A DNA stretch of 64,000 bases. Origin: Methylibium petroleiphilum PM1 (lineage in GTDB: Bacteria > Pseudomonadota > Gammaproteobacteria > Burkholderiales > Burkholderiaceae_C). This document shows, piece after piece, positions 32,839 through 46,072 of the stretch. Where the stretch lies: positions 1,736,001-1,800,000 of the forward strand of contig NC_008825.1 of assembly GCF_000015725.1 (NCBI RefSeq), written 5' to 3'. The first letter of the stretch is position 1; each line of letters starts with the position of its first letter. Under the pieces are notes generated by a model. That model was not told the origin of the DNA. It was given only the letters and a program-made list of their open reading frames with translations, and did not search any database. The translations under genes were made by a program, and so were the position numbers.

Positions 32839-35288
32839 CGCTGCTCTCCCAAGGCTGCCACGATTCGTGGCTGCTGGTTTGTCGGCTGCGCCGAATGCTC
32901 GTTGGCGACCCCGTGCCAGCGGCGCAGCGTCAGCGCGTTCAGCACCACGCTGACGCTGCTGAAGGCCATCGCGGCACCGGCGATGACCGGGTTCAGCAGG
33001 CCCAGTGCTGCGAGGGGAATGCCGAGCACGTTGTAGCCGAAGGCCCAGAACAGGCCCTGCTTGATTTTCGAGTAGGTGCGGCGCGAGATGTCCAGCGAGT
33101 CGGCCACCAGCCTCGGGTCGCCGCGCATCAGCGTGATGCCGGCGGTCTCGGTCGCCACGTCGGCGCCGCCCGCCATCGCGTATGACACCGAAGCGGCAGC
33201 CAGCGCCGGTCCGTCGTTCAGGCCATCGCCGACGAAGGCCACCACTTCGCCGGCGTCGCGCAGTTCCTTGACGATGGCGGCCTTGTCGCCCGGCAGCACC
33301 TCGGCGCGCACCTCGGCGATGCCCAGTTCTTTCGCGACGGCGTCGGCTGCGCCGCGGTTGTCTCCGGTCAACATCACGGTGCGGATGCCGAGCTGATGCA
33401 GCCGCGACACGGCTTGCGCCGCGGCCGGCTTCACCGTGTCGCCGAAGGCCAGGAGACCGAGCAGACGACGCTGGGCAACATCGGACTGGACCAGCCACGA
33501 CACGGTCTGGCCCTGCCGCTCCAGCCGTTGCGCTTCAGCATGCAAGCCGCCTTCTTCAAGACCCAGCTCGCGCAGCATGCGCGTGCTGCCCAGGGCCAGC
33601 GTCTGGCCACGCACCGCGCCCTGCACCCCGCGCCCCGGCAGCGCCTGGGCATCGTGCGCCTCGGGCACCAGCAGGCGCTCATGGCGAACCTGGTCCATCA
33701 CGGCCACGGCGAGCGGATGGCTGCTCGACTTCTGCAGCGCAGCGGCCAGCCGCAGCACATCGTCCCGGGTCGAACCTACCGCTGCCACCACGGCAGCGAG
33801 CAACGGCTTGCCTTCGGTGAGCGTGCCGGTCTTGTCGAACGCGACCACGGTGACGGCGTGTGCGACCTCCAGCGCTTCGGCGTCCTTGATGAGGATGCCG
33901 TGGCGCGCAGCGACGCCGGTGCCGGCCATGATGGCCGTGGGCGTGGCCAGACCCAGCGCACACGGGCAAGCGATGACCAACACCGCGACAGCGTTGATGA
34001 GCGCATGCTCCCAATCACCCGTAAAGCCGAACCATCCCAGGAACGTGAGCAGTGCGATGACCAGCACCACGGGAACGAACACCGCGCTCACGCGGTCCAC
34101 GATGCGCTGGATGGGAGCCTTCGCGGCCTGAGCCGATTCGACCATGCGGATGATGCGGGCCAGCGTCGTCTCGGCGCCGATGGCCGTCGTGCGGACGGTC
34201 AGAGCGCCTTCGGCATTGATCGCGCCGCCGGTCACTTTGTCGCCCACGCCCTTGGCCACCGGCAGGCTTTCGCCGGTGATGAGCGACTCATCAATGTGGC
34301 TGCGGCCTTCGACGATCTCGCCGTCGACGGCCACGCGGTCTCCGGGGCGCACGATGACGAGGTCGCCGACCACGACGTGTTCCACCGGAAGGTCCAACTC
34401 GACTTCACCACGGCGCACGCGGGCGGTGGTCGGCCGCAGCGCGTTCAGCGCCCGGATGGCATCGGCCGTCTGCCGCTTCGCGCGCTGCTCGAGCCACTTC
34501 CCCAGCAGCACCAGCGTGATGACGGCTGCGGAGGCTTCGAAGTACAGGTGCGGCATGCCATGCGCGGCATGCTTGAAGAGCAGGTAGACAGATAGCCCGT
34601 AGGCCGCCGAAGTGCCCAAGGCCACCAGCAGGTCCATGTTGCCGGTCTTGGCGAGCAAGGCCTTCCAGCCCGCGCGGTAGAAGCGCCAGCCGAGCCAGAA
34701 CTGCACCGGGGTTACGAGGGCCAGTTGGAGCCAGCCATCCAGCATCCAGTCGATGCCGAAGAGCTGCAGCAGCATCGGCAGGACCAGGGGCAGCGTCAAC
34801 GCGCCGCTCACGGCCACCGGCCACCAGGCCGGCAAACGGGCAGCCGGCTGCGACTTCGCGTCCTGAACGTCCTTCGCGCTGTAGCCGGCCTTCTCGATCG
34901 CGGCCTTCAGCGCTGCGACCGACACGGTCGACAGCGCCTGGATGTTTGCCTTTTCAGTCGCAAGATTCACCGTGGCGCCGGATACGCCGGGGATCTTTCG
35001 CAGCGCCTTCTCGACGCGAGACACGCACGAGGCGCAGGTCATGCCTTCGACCAGCAGCGTGGTTTCGGTCGTTGCCAGGTCGTAGCCGGCTTTGCGCACG
35101 GCAGCGGCCAGCGTGTCGGCCGTCACTGCAGGGTCGGCGCTCACGACGGCTTGTTCGGTCGCCAGGTTGATGCTGGCTTGCCTGACGCCGGGGACAGCCT
35201 TGAGCGACTTCTCGACGCGCATGACGCAGGAGGCGCAGGTCATGCCCGTGACCTGAAGCTTGATGTCGGACAGTGCGGCGGTGTTCAT
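32835..35288 (-). CDS. copA: Copper-exporting P1B-type ATPase CopA with two HMA domains
   Basis: This 817-aa inner membrane pump exports cytoplasmic Cu(I). Two N-terminal HMA domains each carry GMTCASC (residues about 15-21 and 81-87). Eight membrane helices include the CPC metal site ([13 protein letters not shown]). The phosphorylated Asp is in DKTGTLTEG, the actuator motif is TGES, and the hinge is [11 protein letters not shown]. The start ATG 35288 has a GAGG-type site; an in-frame ATG at 35320 is a weaker choice. It is divergent from copZ and cotranscribed with cueR, giving an autoregulated unit. Confidence 0.95.
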   Translation of the reverse strand: MNTAALSDIKLQVTGMTCASCVMRVEKSLKAVPGVRQASINLATEQAVVSADPAVTADTLAAAVRKAGYDLATTETTLLVEGMTCASCVSRVEKALRKIPGVSGATVNLATEKANIQALSTVSVAALKAAIEKAGYSAKDVQDAKSQPAARLPAWWPVAVSGALTLPLVLPMLLQLFGIDWMLDGWLQLALVTPVQFWLGWRFYRAGWKALLAKTGNMDLLVALGTSAAYGLSVYLLFKHAAHGMPHLYFEASAAVITLVLLGKWLEQRAKRQTADAIRALNALRPTTARVRRGEVELDLPVEHVVVGDLVIVRPGDRVAVDGEIVEGRSHIDESLITGESLPVAKGVGDKVTGGAINAEGALTVRTTAIGAETTLARIIRMVESAQAAKAPIQRIVDRVSAVFVPVVLVIALLTFLGWFGFTGDWEHALINAVAVLVIACPCALGLATPTAIMAGTGVAARHGILIKDAEALEVAHAVTVVAFDKTGTLTEGKPLLAAVVAAVGSTRDDVLRLAAALQKSSSHPLAVAVMDQVRHERLLVPEAHDAQALPGRGVQGAVRGQTLALGSTRMLRELGLEEGGLHAEAQRLERQGQTVSWLVQSDVAQRRLLGLLAFGDTVKPAAAQAVSRLHQLGIRTVMLTGDNRGAADAVAKELGIAEVRAEVLPGDKAAIVKELRDAGEVVAFVGDGLNDGPALAAASVSYAMAGGADVATETAGITLMRGDPRLVADSLDISRRTYSKIKQGLFWAFGYNVLGIPLAALGLLNPVIAGAAMAFSSVSVVLNALTLRRWHGVANEHSAQPTNQQPRIVAALGEQR

Positions 35289-35319
35289 GGATGCCTCGGG
35301 AAGTTGTTCGATCTTGTGC

Positions 35320-35350
35320 ATCGTCAAGGTTCTAACGATGGCAAGGTCAA
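35320..35350 (-). promoter_or_regulatory. Candidate copA promoter with long MerR-type spacer
   Basis: On the minus strand TTGACC (35345-35350) is followed by a 19-base spacer and GACGAT (35320-35325) as a poor -10. The long spacer is what CueR-type activators need, but the expected internal dyad is not present: the two AAGGT half-sites are direct, not inverted. Confidence 0.35.
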
Positions 35351-35400
35351 CACCCGCCGGCGGATTCTGCCTTGTGCAATCGTGGACTTCTGGAATCGGC

Positions 35401-35438
35401 GCTTGACCTTCCAACAGTAGGAGGGTGGAGAGTCAAGC
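35401..35438 (+). promoter_or_regulatory. CueR-type operator/promoter of copZ
   Basis: TTGACC (35403-35408) is a -35 box. ACCTTCC (35406-35412) and GGAGGGT (35420-35426) form the CueR dyad with one mismatch and a 7-base centre. A second, perfect outer dyad GCTTGAC/GTCAAGC (35401-35407, 35432-35438) surrounds it. The -10 at the 19-base spacing (GAGAGT) is weak. copZ starts 24 bases further on. Confidence 0.55.
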
Positions 35439-35462
35439 CATCAACAACCCACTGGACTCACC

Positions 35463-35723
35463 ATGATTGCTTTCGAAGTCAACGACATGACCTGCGGCCA
35501 CTGCGTCAGCACCATCACCAAGGCGCTGAAGGCCGCCGACAAGGACGCCAAGGTTCAGATTGACCTGGCCATGCACCGGGTGCAGGTGGAGCCGGTTTCG
35601 GCCGATGCCGAGGAACTGGCGGAAGCCATCAAGGACGCGGGCTACACGCCGGTGCCTGTCGAGGCGGCTGCCGGTGGAGCGGCGCCGCAGAAGCGTGGGT
35701 CGTGCTGCGGGCACTGCCAGTGA
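35463..35723 (+). CDS. copZ: CopZ-like copper chaperone
   Basis: This 86-aa cytoplasmic protein is a single HMA domain (MIAFEVNDMTCGHCVSTITK) with the Cu(I)-binding CxxC at residues 11-14. It also has an unusual Cys-rich tail (GSCCGHCQ) that could be an extra metal site. It would carry Cu(I) to the P-type ATPases or to CueR. It is divergent from copA and preceded by a CueR-type operator. Confidence 0.9.
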   Translation: MIAFEVNDMTCGHCVSTITKALKAADKDAKVQIDLAMHRVQVEPVSADAEELAEAIKDAGYTPVPVEAAAGGAAPQKRGSCCGHCQ

Positions 35724-35882
35724 TGAGCGCGGACGCGGTCGTCCGCCCCGTATCCAAGTCGTGCCTGCGTCTTCAAATGGAGCCCGCGAACTTGGCATCC
35801 CCTTGATGCGCGTCAATCACCGCGGGCGCGATGTTCGTAGGATCTTCAGTATGGGGCAGATCACTTGCTGTTCCACCAACAC

Positions 35883-36323
35883 ATGCGCTCTCGATTCGGC
35901 CGCCACCAGACACGACACATCGCCGCGGTGATGCTGTTCGTGTGGCTGTTCGCGGTGGCTGCGAGTTGGGCCAACGCGTGCATCCTGCTCCCGGAGAGTT
36001 CGAGCGATCACCACGCGCGCGGGGGCTTCATCGTCCCGCACGGTTCGAGTGACGAGGACACTGCTGGCGCAAGTGGTCCGCACGAGGCCGATCCGGTGCT
36101 GCAAGCCTGCGCGAGCTTCTGCGAGACTGAGCAGAACATCGTCACCAAAGCCCAGTCGGCCAAAGCCGATGGTGCCGCGGAGCAGGCGGCACTGGTGGCA
36201 CGGGTCTTCGCCTGCTGGCCTGCCTTCATGCCCGGACAGGCCGAAGTCCGCTGGCGCGCCCTCGCGGCGCCCCCGCCACCGGGACCGCCGGTGGCCATCG
36301 CCTTTCTTCGTCTGACCATTTAG
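35883..36323 (+). CDS. Small exported Cys-containing protein with C-x3-C motif
   Basis: This 146-aa protein is read from ATG 35883 (MRSRFGRHQTRHIAAVMLF); a TTG at 35865 would add six residues, and neither has a clear ribosome binding site. A hydrophobic N-terminal segment (AVMLFVWLFAVAASWANA) is followed by CILLPESSSDHHARGG, then QACASFCETEQNIV with C-x3-C and a later ACWPAFMPG. No known family. It resembles the proteins at 16975, 26506 and 47512 in size and layout. It lies between copZ and a Met-rich lipoprotein gene. Confidence 0.62.
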   Translation: MRSRFGRHQTRHIAAVMLFVWLFAVAASWANACILLPESSSDHHARGGFIVPHGSSDEDTAGASGPHEADPVLQACASFCETEQNIVTKAQSAKADGAAEQAALVARVFACWPAFMPGQAEVRWRALAAPPPPGPPVAIAFLRLTI

Positions 36324-36468
36324 CCCCGGCCGGGCTGGTACCGGCGTCGGCGTGCCCTGCACGCTGGCCAGCCTGCGCGTCCACACCTCCTTCGCTGCGG
36401 CTGAACCGCAGGTGTCTCCCTGCCGTCCCTCGACGGTGATTCATCCCCGTTCTCACTGGAGTTTGATC

Positions 36469-36954
36469 ATGGCAACTCTTCGTACCTTCGCCCTGGCCGG
36501 CGCACTGGCTTTCACGCTGGCGGCCTGCGCCCAGACCCCTGCCACGCCCGGCAGCCAGGAACACACGGCCCACCATCCACCGGGCGCAGCCTCGCCCGCG
36601 GCGGCTCCGGCCGACCGCACGGTGACGATGGATGCGCACATGAAGGCAATGCGCGAGATGCACGAGAAGATGTCTCGCGCCCGCACGCCGGAGGAACGCA
36701 ATGCACTGATGGCCGAGCACATGAAGCTGATGCAGGAGGGCATGGGCATGATGGGCGGCATGGGCCCCGGGCCCATGGCCGGCATGGGAGGCGCGGGAAT
36801 GGGGAGCATGCGCGCCATGGGCCCGATGGGCGCGGCCAGCGCACCGATGGACATGGCCACGCGCCAGCAGATGATGGAAAAGCGCATGGAGATGATGCAG
36901 TCCATGATGCAAATGATGATGGACCGCATGGGCGCTCCCCCGGCCAAGCCCTGA
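36469..36954 (+). CDS. Methionine-rich lipoprotein, probable copper binder
   Basis: This 161-aa protein starts at ATG 36469 with GGAG upstream. The lipobox FTLAAC predicts lipidation at about residue 20. The mature part is extraordinarily rich in Met, e.g. MDAHMKAMREMHEKM, MQEGMGMMGGMGPGPMAGMG and MEMMQSMMQMMMDRMG. Met-rich periplasmic proteins bind Cu(I)/Ag(I) (known for CopA/PcoE-type proteins). It likely buffers periplasmic copper; no named family is recognised. It precedes a CueR-type promoter by about 140 bases. Confidence 0.78.
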   Translation: MATLRTFALAGALAFTLAACAQTPATPGSQEHTAHHPPGAASPAAAPADRTVTMDAHMKAMREMHEKMSRARTPEERNALMAEHMKLMQEGMGMMGGMGPGPMAGMGGAGMGSMRAMGPMGAASAPMDMATRQQMMEKRMEMMQSMMQMMMDRMGAPPAKP

Positions 36955-37095
36955 TCGACGGCGCCTGCCTGCGAGGGGACGCCCGGCGACGAGGAGATCT
37001 TCGCCGCGACTTGTGGATCAAGTCGCGGTGGCCTGCGGACATTCGCTCGCGCCGTGCCCGACTCAACCGCTCGGCCGGACCTTGATCTATTCCGC

Positions 37096-37126
37096 TTGAC
37101 CTTCCCACGTTGTCAAGGTCTAAGGT
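37096..37126 (+). promoter_or_regulatory. CueR-type promoter of the DUF2933 / P-type ATPase operon
   Basis: -35 TTGACC (37096-37101) and -10 TAAGGT (37121-37126) are separated by 19 bases. Within, GACCTT (37098-37103) and AAGGTC (37115-37120) form a perfect dyad. This is the clearest MerR/CueR-family promoter in the copper block. The first gene starts 53 bases downstream. Confidence 0.75.
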
Positions 37127-37179
37127 CGTTGCATCCCTGGCAGGCACCGCAGGTGCTTCGGCGGGGCAAGGAGCCATGC

Positions 37180-37437
37180 ATGAACCACCCTGTTAATGAG
37201 TCCCATGCGAACGGCGCGCCTTCGCGTCGCCGCCCGGCAACTATCGCGATGCTGATGGTCGTACTGATCGTCGCGTTCTACCTGCTGCGCGAGCACTGGG
37301 GGCATGTGTCCGGCCTGTGGCCGTACCTGCTGCTGATGGCCTGCCCGCTGATGCACCTGTTCCACGGCCATGGCGGTCACGGTGACCATGCACGACATGA
37401 GAGCCATGGACCGGACAAGCCGGTGAGCGGAAGCTGA
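37180..37437 (+). CDS. DUF2933 small membrane protein
   Basis: This 85-aa protein starts at ATG 37180 with AAGGAG. It has one or two membrane helices (TIAMLMVVLIVAFYLL; LWPYLLLMACPLMHLFHG) and a His-rich tail (HGHGGHGDHARHESHG). DUF2933 proteins accompany copper P-type ATPases and efflux genes, and are presumably accessory subunits that bind metal at the membrane. It sits 3 bases before the ATPase gene and shares its promoter. Confidence 0.88.
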   Translation: MNHPVNESHANGAPSRRRPATIAMLMVVLIVAFYLLREHWGHVSGLWPYLLLMACPLMHLFHGHGGHGDHARHESHGPDKPVSGS

Positions 37438-37440
37438 GCC

Positions 37441-39675
<2,235 letters not shown>

Positions 39676-39699
39676 GCGCAGCTACTGGCAACATGCAGC

Positions 39700-40357
39700 T
39701 TATCGCTTCGCCTTCGCCACTTCCTCCGCCACGAGGGCAGCGAGCTGGTCCGGCCCGAAGCTGGGCAGGCTGCGGCCGTTGACGAAGAAGGTGGGAGTCC
39801 GTTGGACCTGCAGTGCGGTGAGGTCCTCGACCTCCTGGGCAAGCAGCGTCTGCATGGCGGGTTGGGCCATGTCTTCCCGGGCTCGCTCGATGTCCAGGCC
39901 GGCGGCCTTCGCGATCTCGAAGGTGAGGTCCGGGTTGGGCCGGCCGTGGTCGGCCCAGGTCGGCTGCGCCTGCAGCACCGCTTCCAGTACCGGCAGAAAC
40001 TTTCCCTGGCGCTTGGCCGCTTCAAGCAGCTTCACCACCTGGTCGGAGCCCTGGTGGAACGGCGCGTAGCGAATGACGAGCCGGACGTCGTCCGGGTACT
40101 TCGCCATCAGGCTCTTGACGATCGGATAGAAGGCGCGGCAGGTTTCGCAAGCCGGGTCGAAGAACTCGACGATCGTGACCGGCGCGCCCTTGGGGGCCGA
40201 GCACCGGCGAGTGCATGCGCACCAGCCGGGTCTGCTCGGCGCGCACCGTCTGGTCCTGGGCGCTCTGTGTCTGCTTCCGATACAGGCTGACACCCACGGC
40301 AAAAGCGGCGACAACGAGGATCAGGATGCCGCCGACGGCGAGCCTCTTGGTGTTCAT
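39700..40357 (-). pseudogene. DsbA-like thiol oxidoreductase, apparent frameshift in a G5 run
   Basis: The reading starts at ATG 40357 (MNTKRLAVGGILILVVAAFA, a signal anchor), runs to about 40197 with LVRMHSPVLGP, and continues only in another frame from KGAPVTIVEFFDPACETCRA to the stop at 39700. One base too many in the G run at 40192-40196 (plus strand) explains the break. The thioredoxin-fold half keeps the active site CETC and VQRTPTFFVNG. Without the extra base the protein would be about 218 aa. It could be a real mutation, a sequencing error in a homopolymer, or a slippery site. It overlaps dsbB by 4 bases. Confidence 0.8.
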
Positions 40358-40815
40358 GAGCGGGTCCTTCGCAGGTAGACGAGCAGGAGGGCGACGATCG
40401 CAGCGAAGGCGATCAGCGACAGCCACGGAATCTGGATGTCGCCGAGGATCACCAGCTTCTGATCGCTACACGACGGGCCGGCACCGCAGGGGATCCGCCA
40501 CTGTGGCACCCAGCCTGCAATCAGCGCTGTGTGATAGCCCGCCACCGCGACGCCGCCCAATGCCAGCGGAAACGCATAGACGGCCCCGCGCCGGTCGTTG
40601 CCGAAGGCCGCCATGCCGAGGATCACGGCCAGCGGAAACATCAGGATGCGCTGGTACCAGCACAGCTGGCAGGGCGTCATGCCCATCACCTCGCCGATGA
40701 ACAGCGCGGCGAAGGTCGACACGAGGGCGACGGCCCAGGCGGCCGACAGCCACACCCACCCGGTGCTCGGCCGGGTGGGTACTGGGCTGTCATGTTCACC
40801 GCGCGCGGTGTTCAT
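40354..40815 (-). CDS. dsbB: DsbB-like disulfide bond formation protein
   Basis: This 153-aa membrane protein has four hydrophobic helices, the first-loop redox pair in MTPCQLCWYQRILMFPL and the second pair in RIPCGAGPSCSDQK. It re-oxidises a DsbA-like partner with quinone. The partner is encoded directly downstream and overlaps by ATGA. Start ATG 40815 has AAGGTGG; a GTG at 40827 is also in frame. It is near the end of the long metal-efflux operon, an uncommon place for a Dsb pair; such short DsbB proteins (BdbC type) are often found with dedicated DsbA partners. Confidence 0.88.
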   Translation of the reverse strand: MNTARGEHDSPVPTRPSTGWVWLSAAWAVALVSTFAALFIGEVMGMTPCQLCWYQRILMFPLAVILGMAAFGNDRRGAVYAFPLALGGVAVAGYHTALIAGWVPQWRIPCGAGPSCSDQKLVILGDIQIPWLSLIAFAAIVALLLVYLRRTRS

Positions 40816-40828
40816 CGCGCGGGCCACC

Positions 40829-41215
40829 TTACTTCAGGGTGAAGCGTGCCGTCGCCGGCTTGCCGGCGACCGTCACGACGGCCACGGCCTTGGTGCCCGG
40901 GCCGACCTTGAAGCTGCCGGTGGCTTCGAGTTTGTCGCCGGCAGGCTTGAGCTCGATCTCCTGCTTGTCGGTGCCGCTCAGCAGCGTGAGCTTGGCGGTG
41001 GCCTTGCTCAGGTCGGCCGCCTTGCCGTGGTCGCGCAGGTGGAGCTGGATCACGGTCGGCTTGGCCACCAGTTCGTAGTCCATGTCCTTGACCTCGACCA
41101 CCACGCCGCCGTGCAGCGGCGTGTGCGCGTGGGCGTGGTCGTGCGGGTCGCCGGCGGCGAAGGCCGTGGTGGCCAGGACCAGGGTTGCGGCGGCGAGCAG
41201 GTGTTGCGGCTTCAT
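40829..41215 (-). CDS. Small periplasmic protein of the czc-like operon
   Basis: This 128-aa protein starts at ATG 41215 with AAAGGACG. A signal peptide (AAATLVLATTAFAA) and a His-rich N-terminus of the mature form (GDPHDHAHAHTPLHGGVV) precede a beta-rich domain (VIQLHLRDHG; KLTLLSGTDKQEIELKPAGD). It probably binds Zn, Cd or a similar ion in the periplasm. I do not recognise a named family; proteins like this occur with HME-RND pumps. It is 35 bases downstream of czcA and 13 before dsbB. Confidence 0.75.
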   Translation of the reverse strand: MKPQHLLAAATLVLATTAFAAGDPHDHAHAHTPLHGGVVVEVKDMDYELVAKPTVIQLHLRDHGKAADLSKATAKLTLLSGTDKQEIELKPAGDKLEATGSFKVGPGTKAVAVVTVAGKPATARFTLK

Positions 41216-41250
41216 GGAGCGTCCTTTCGTGTGAGGGGAGAGCAGGGGAT

Positions 41251-44370
<3,120 letters not shown>

Positions 44371-44371
44371 G

Positions 44372-45484
44372 TCAGCGCACCTGGTTGATCAAGGTGGCGC
44401 CTTGCGTCGCGACCCGGTCGCCCGGCTCCAGGCCCGACGTGACCGCGGCGTTGACGCCGTCCAGCGGCTCGGTGGTGACGGTTCGGGGCTCGAAGCGCTC
44501 CGGCGCCGTCTTGACCCACACGACGGTCTGGTTAGCCGGGTTCTTCATCAGCGAGGCGACGGGCACCGAGATGCCCTTGATCTTGTCCTTGGTCTGCACG
44601 AACACGCGCACCGGCTGGCCGACTGCCAGCAGGGTCAGCGCATCACCCTGAGCCCGGAAGGCGAGCGGCAGCGCCTGCTCGCGCAGGCTGCGCGTGGCGC
44701 CGATGAAGGTCAGCGGCACACGTTGGTTGCCCACGGCCATCGTCGCCGTGCCGATGTTCGCTGCGATGGCAGCGTCGAAGGCCAGCGCCTCGATGCGCAG
44801 CCGCGAGGGGTCGATGATCTCGAAGACCAGTTCGCGGGCATCGACCACCTGGCCGGCCACCACGTTGGCGGCGGCGATGACGCCGGACACTGGCGCGACC
44901 AGCGCCTCGCGGGTGGACAGGCCACCCCCGACGGCTGCGATGCGCGCCGTCAGGCTGGCGGCTTCGCTTTCGGCCGCTTCTATCTCCTTGCGCGGCACCG
45001 TGTCGGCCAGTTCCTGCAGGCGGGCGATGCGCTTGTCGGCCAGCGCCTTGGCGGCACGCAGTTCGGCGAGCTGCGCGGCCTGGTTGGAGCGTTCGATCGG
45101 CGCAGCCGACGGCACGACATAGGCCAGCACTTCACCCTTGCGTACCGCCTGCCCGGGGTTGGGCAGGCCGCGCGGGCCGGGCTCGATGCGGCCGGCGTTC
45201 AGCGGTTGCACCTTGCCACCGGCGTTCGGGTCCATCAGCACCTTGGCGCCCAGTTCCACGGTGCGTGGCAGTTCGGCAGCTTCGGTGACGAGCGTGCGCA
45301 CGCCCAGCTGGCGCTGCGCCGGCTTGGGCAGGAAGACGCTGCCGTCGGGCTGCCGCTGCGGCCCGTTGGCGCTGGGCGCTGCGGGGGCGTCGCCGTGGTC
45401 GTGTCCTTCGCCGGCATGGACCGGGGCAAGCCCGGTCGAGGCGATCAGCAGCGCGAGGCTGGAGGCGATCAGGGCGCGCTTCAT
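44372..45484 (-). CDS. czcB: CzcB-type membrane fusion protein
   Basis: This 370-aa periplasmic adaptor starts at ATG 45484. A signal peptide (LIASSLALLIASTGLAPVHA) is followed by a His-rich mature N-terminus GEGHDHGDAPA. The HlyD-like core has LQELADTVPRKEIEAAESEA (hairpin), STREALVAPVSGVIAAANVV (lipoyl) and NQTVVWVKTAPERFEPRTV (membrane-proximal). It overlaps the preceding gene by 4 bases and is followed by czcA after 1 base. It has no heavy-metal-binding or CusF domain, unlike cusB. Confidence 0.9.
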   Translation of the reverse strand: MKRALIASSLALLIASTGLAPVHAGEGHDHGDAPAAPSANGPQRQPDGSVFLPKPAQRQLGVRTLVTEAAELPRTVELGAKVLMDPNAGGKVQPLNAGRIEPGPRGLPNPGQAVRKGEVLAYVVPSAAPIERSNQAAQLAELRAAKALADKRIARLQELADTVPRKEIEAAESEAASLTARIAAVGGGLSTREALVAPVSGVIAAANVVAGQVVDARELVFEIIDPSRLRIEALAFDAAIAANIGTATMAVGNQRVPLTFIGATRSLREQALPLAFRAQGDALTLLAVGQPVRVFVQTKDKIKGISVPVASLMKNPANQTVVWVKTAPERFEPRTVTTEPLDGVNAAVTSGLEPGDRVATQGATLINQVR

Positions 45485-46035
45485 GCTGCACCCCCGGCGC
45501 GAACGCTGCGCGCACTCATCGCCCGGCGCCCACCCCAGGCGAGCAAGGCCAGCGCTGCCAGACCTCCGGCACCCCATGCTGCGTACTCAGTCCACGAGTG
45601 CGTGTGAACAGCCTCGTCGGCATGAGCCTCAATATGGATGTCGAGTTCACCGGCCAGCAGGTCGACCTCGGTGCCGGCGGTCACTGTGGCGGTGATGGGG
45701 AGCACGCCTTCCTTGGGGGCCTCGGGCAGCACGACCTCGTATTCGTCTTCGCCTTGTTTCTCGGCCTTGAACTTGGCGCCGCCGATCTCGAGTTCGATCT
45801 GCGCGCCGCGCACCGGGCTGTTGTCGCCGAAGCGGTCCAGGTACAGCGTGATCTGCTTGCCGCTGAGCACGCCCACGAGTTCGAAGGTTTCGGACACGGC
45901 CGAGAAGCGCGGCAGTGCCTGGCCGACGGCTGCGGGGGCAGCGTCACCGTGGTCATGGCCTTCGCCCGCCCATGCGGGCGAGCCAAGGAAGGTGGCCGCA
46001 ACGAACAGCGCGGCCAGGGTGTGGGGGAGGTTCAT
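45481..46035 (-). CDS. Exported membrane protein between czcC and czcB
   Basis: This 184-aa protein begins at ATG 46035 with a signal peptide (LAALFVAATFLGSPAWA) and the same GEGHDHGD leader as the adaptor downstream. A beta-rich periplasmic domain follows (VGVLSGKQITLYLDRFGDNS; IELEIGGAKFKAEKQGEDEY). A C-terminal membrane helix (AAWGAGGLAALALLAWGG) ends in a basic tail. The shared leader suggests it may be a separated N-terminal domain of the adaptor. No experimental role is known to me. It overlaps czcB by 4 bases. Confidence 0.78.
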   Translation of the reverse strand: MNLPHTLAALFVAATFLGSPAWAGEGHDHGDAAPAAVGQALPRFSAVSETFELVGVLSGKQITLYLDRFGDNSPVRGAQIELEIGGAKFKAEKQGEDEYEVVLPEAPKEGVLPITATVTAGTEVDLLAGELDIHIEAHADEAVHTHSWTEYAAWGAGGLAALALLAWGGRRAMSARSVRAGGAA

Positions 46036-46072
46036 GGATGGATTCCTGAAGAGTTCGATGCGTGGCAGGGCG

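Noticed and set aside
35320-35350. Full CueR operator for copA
   Set aside because: The two AAGGT half-sites are in direct rather than inverted order; listed only as a weak promoter.
36322-36345. Terminator after the small protein at 35883
   Set aside because: The AGCCC/GGGCT-like hairpin is imperfect and has no T-run.
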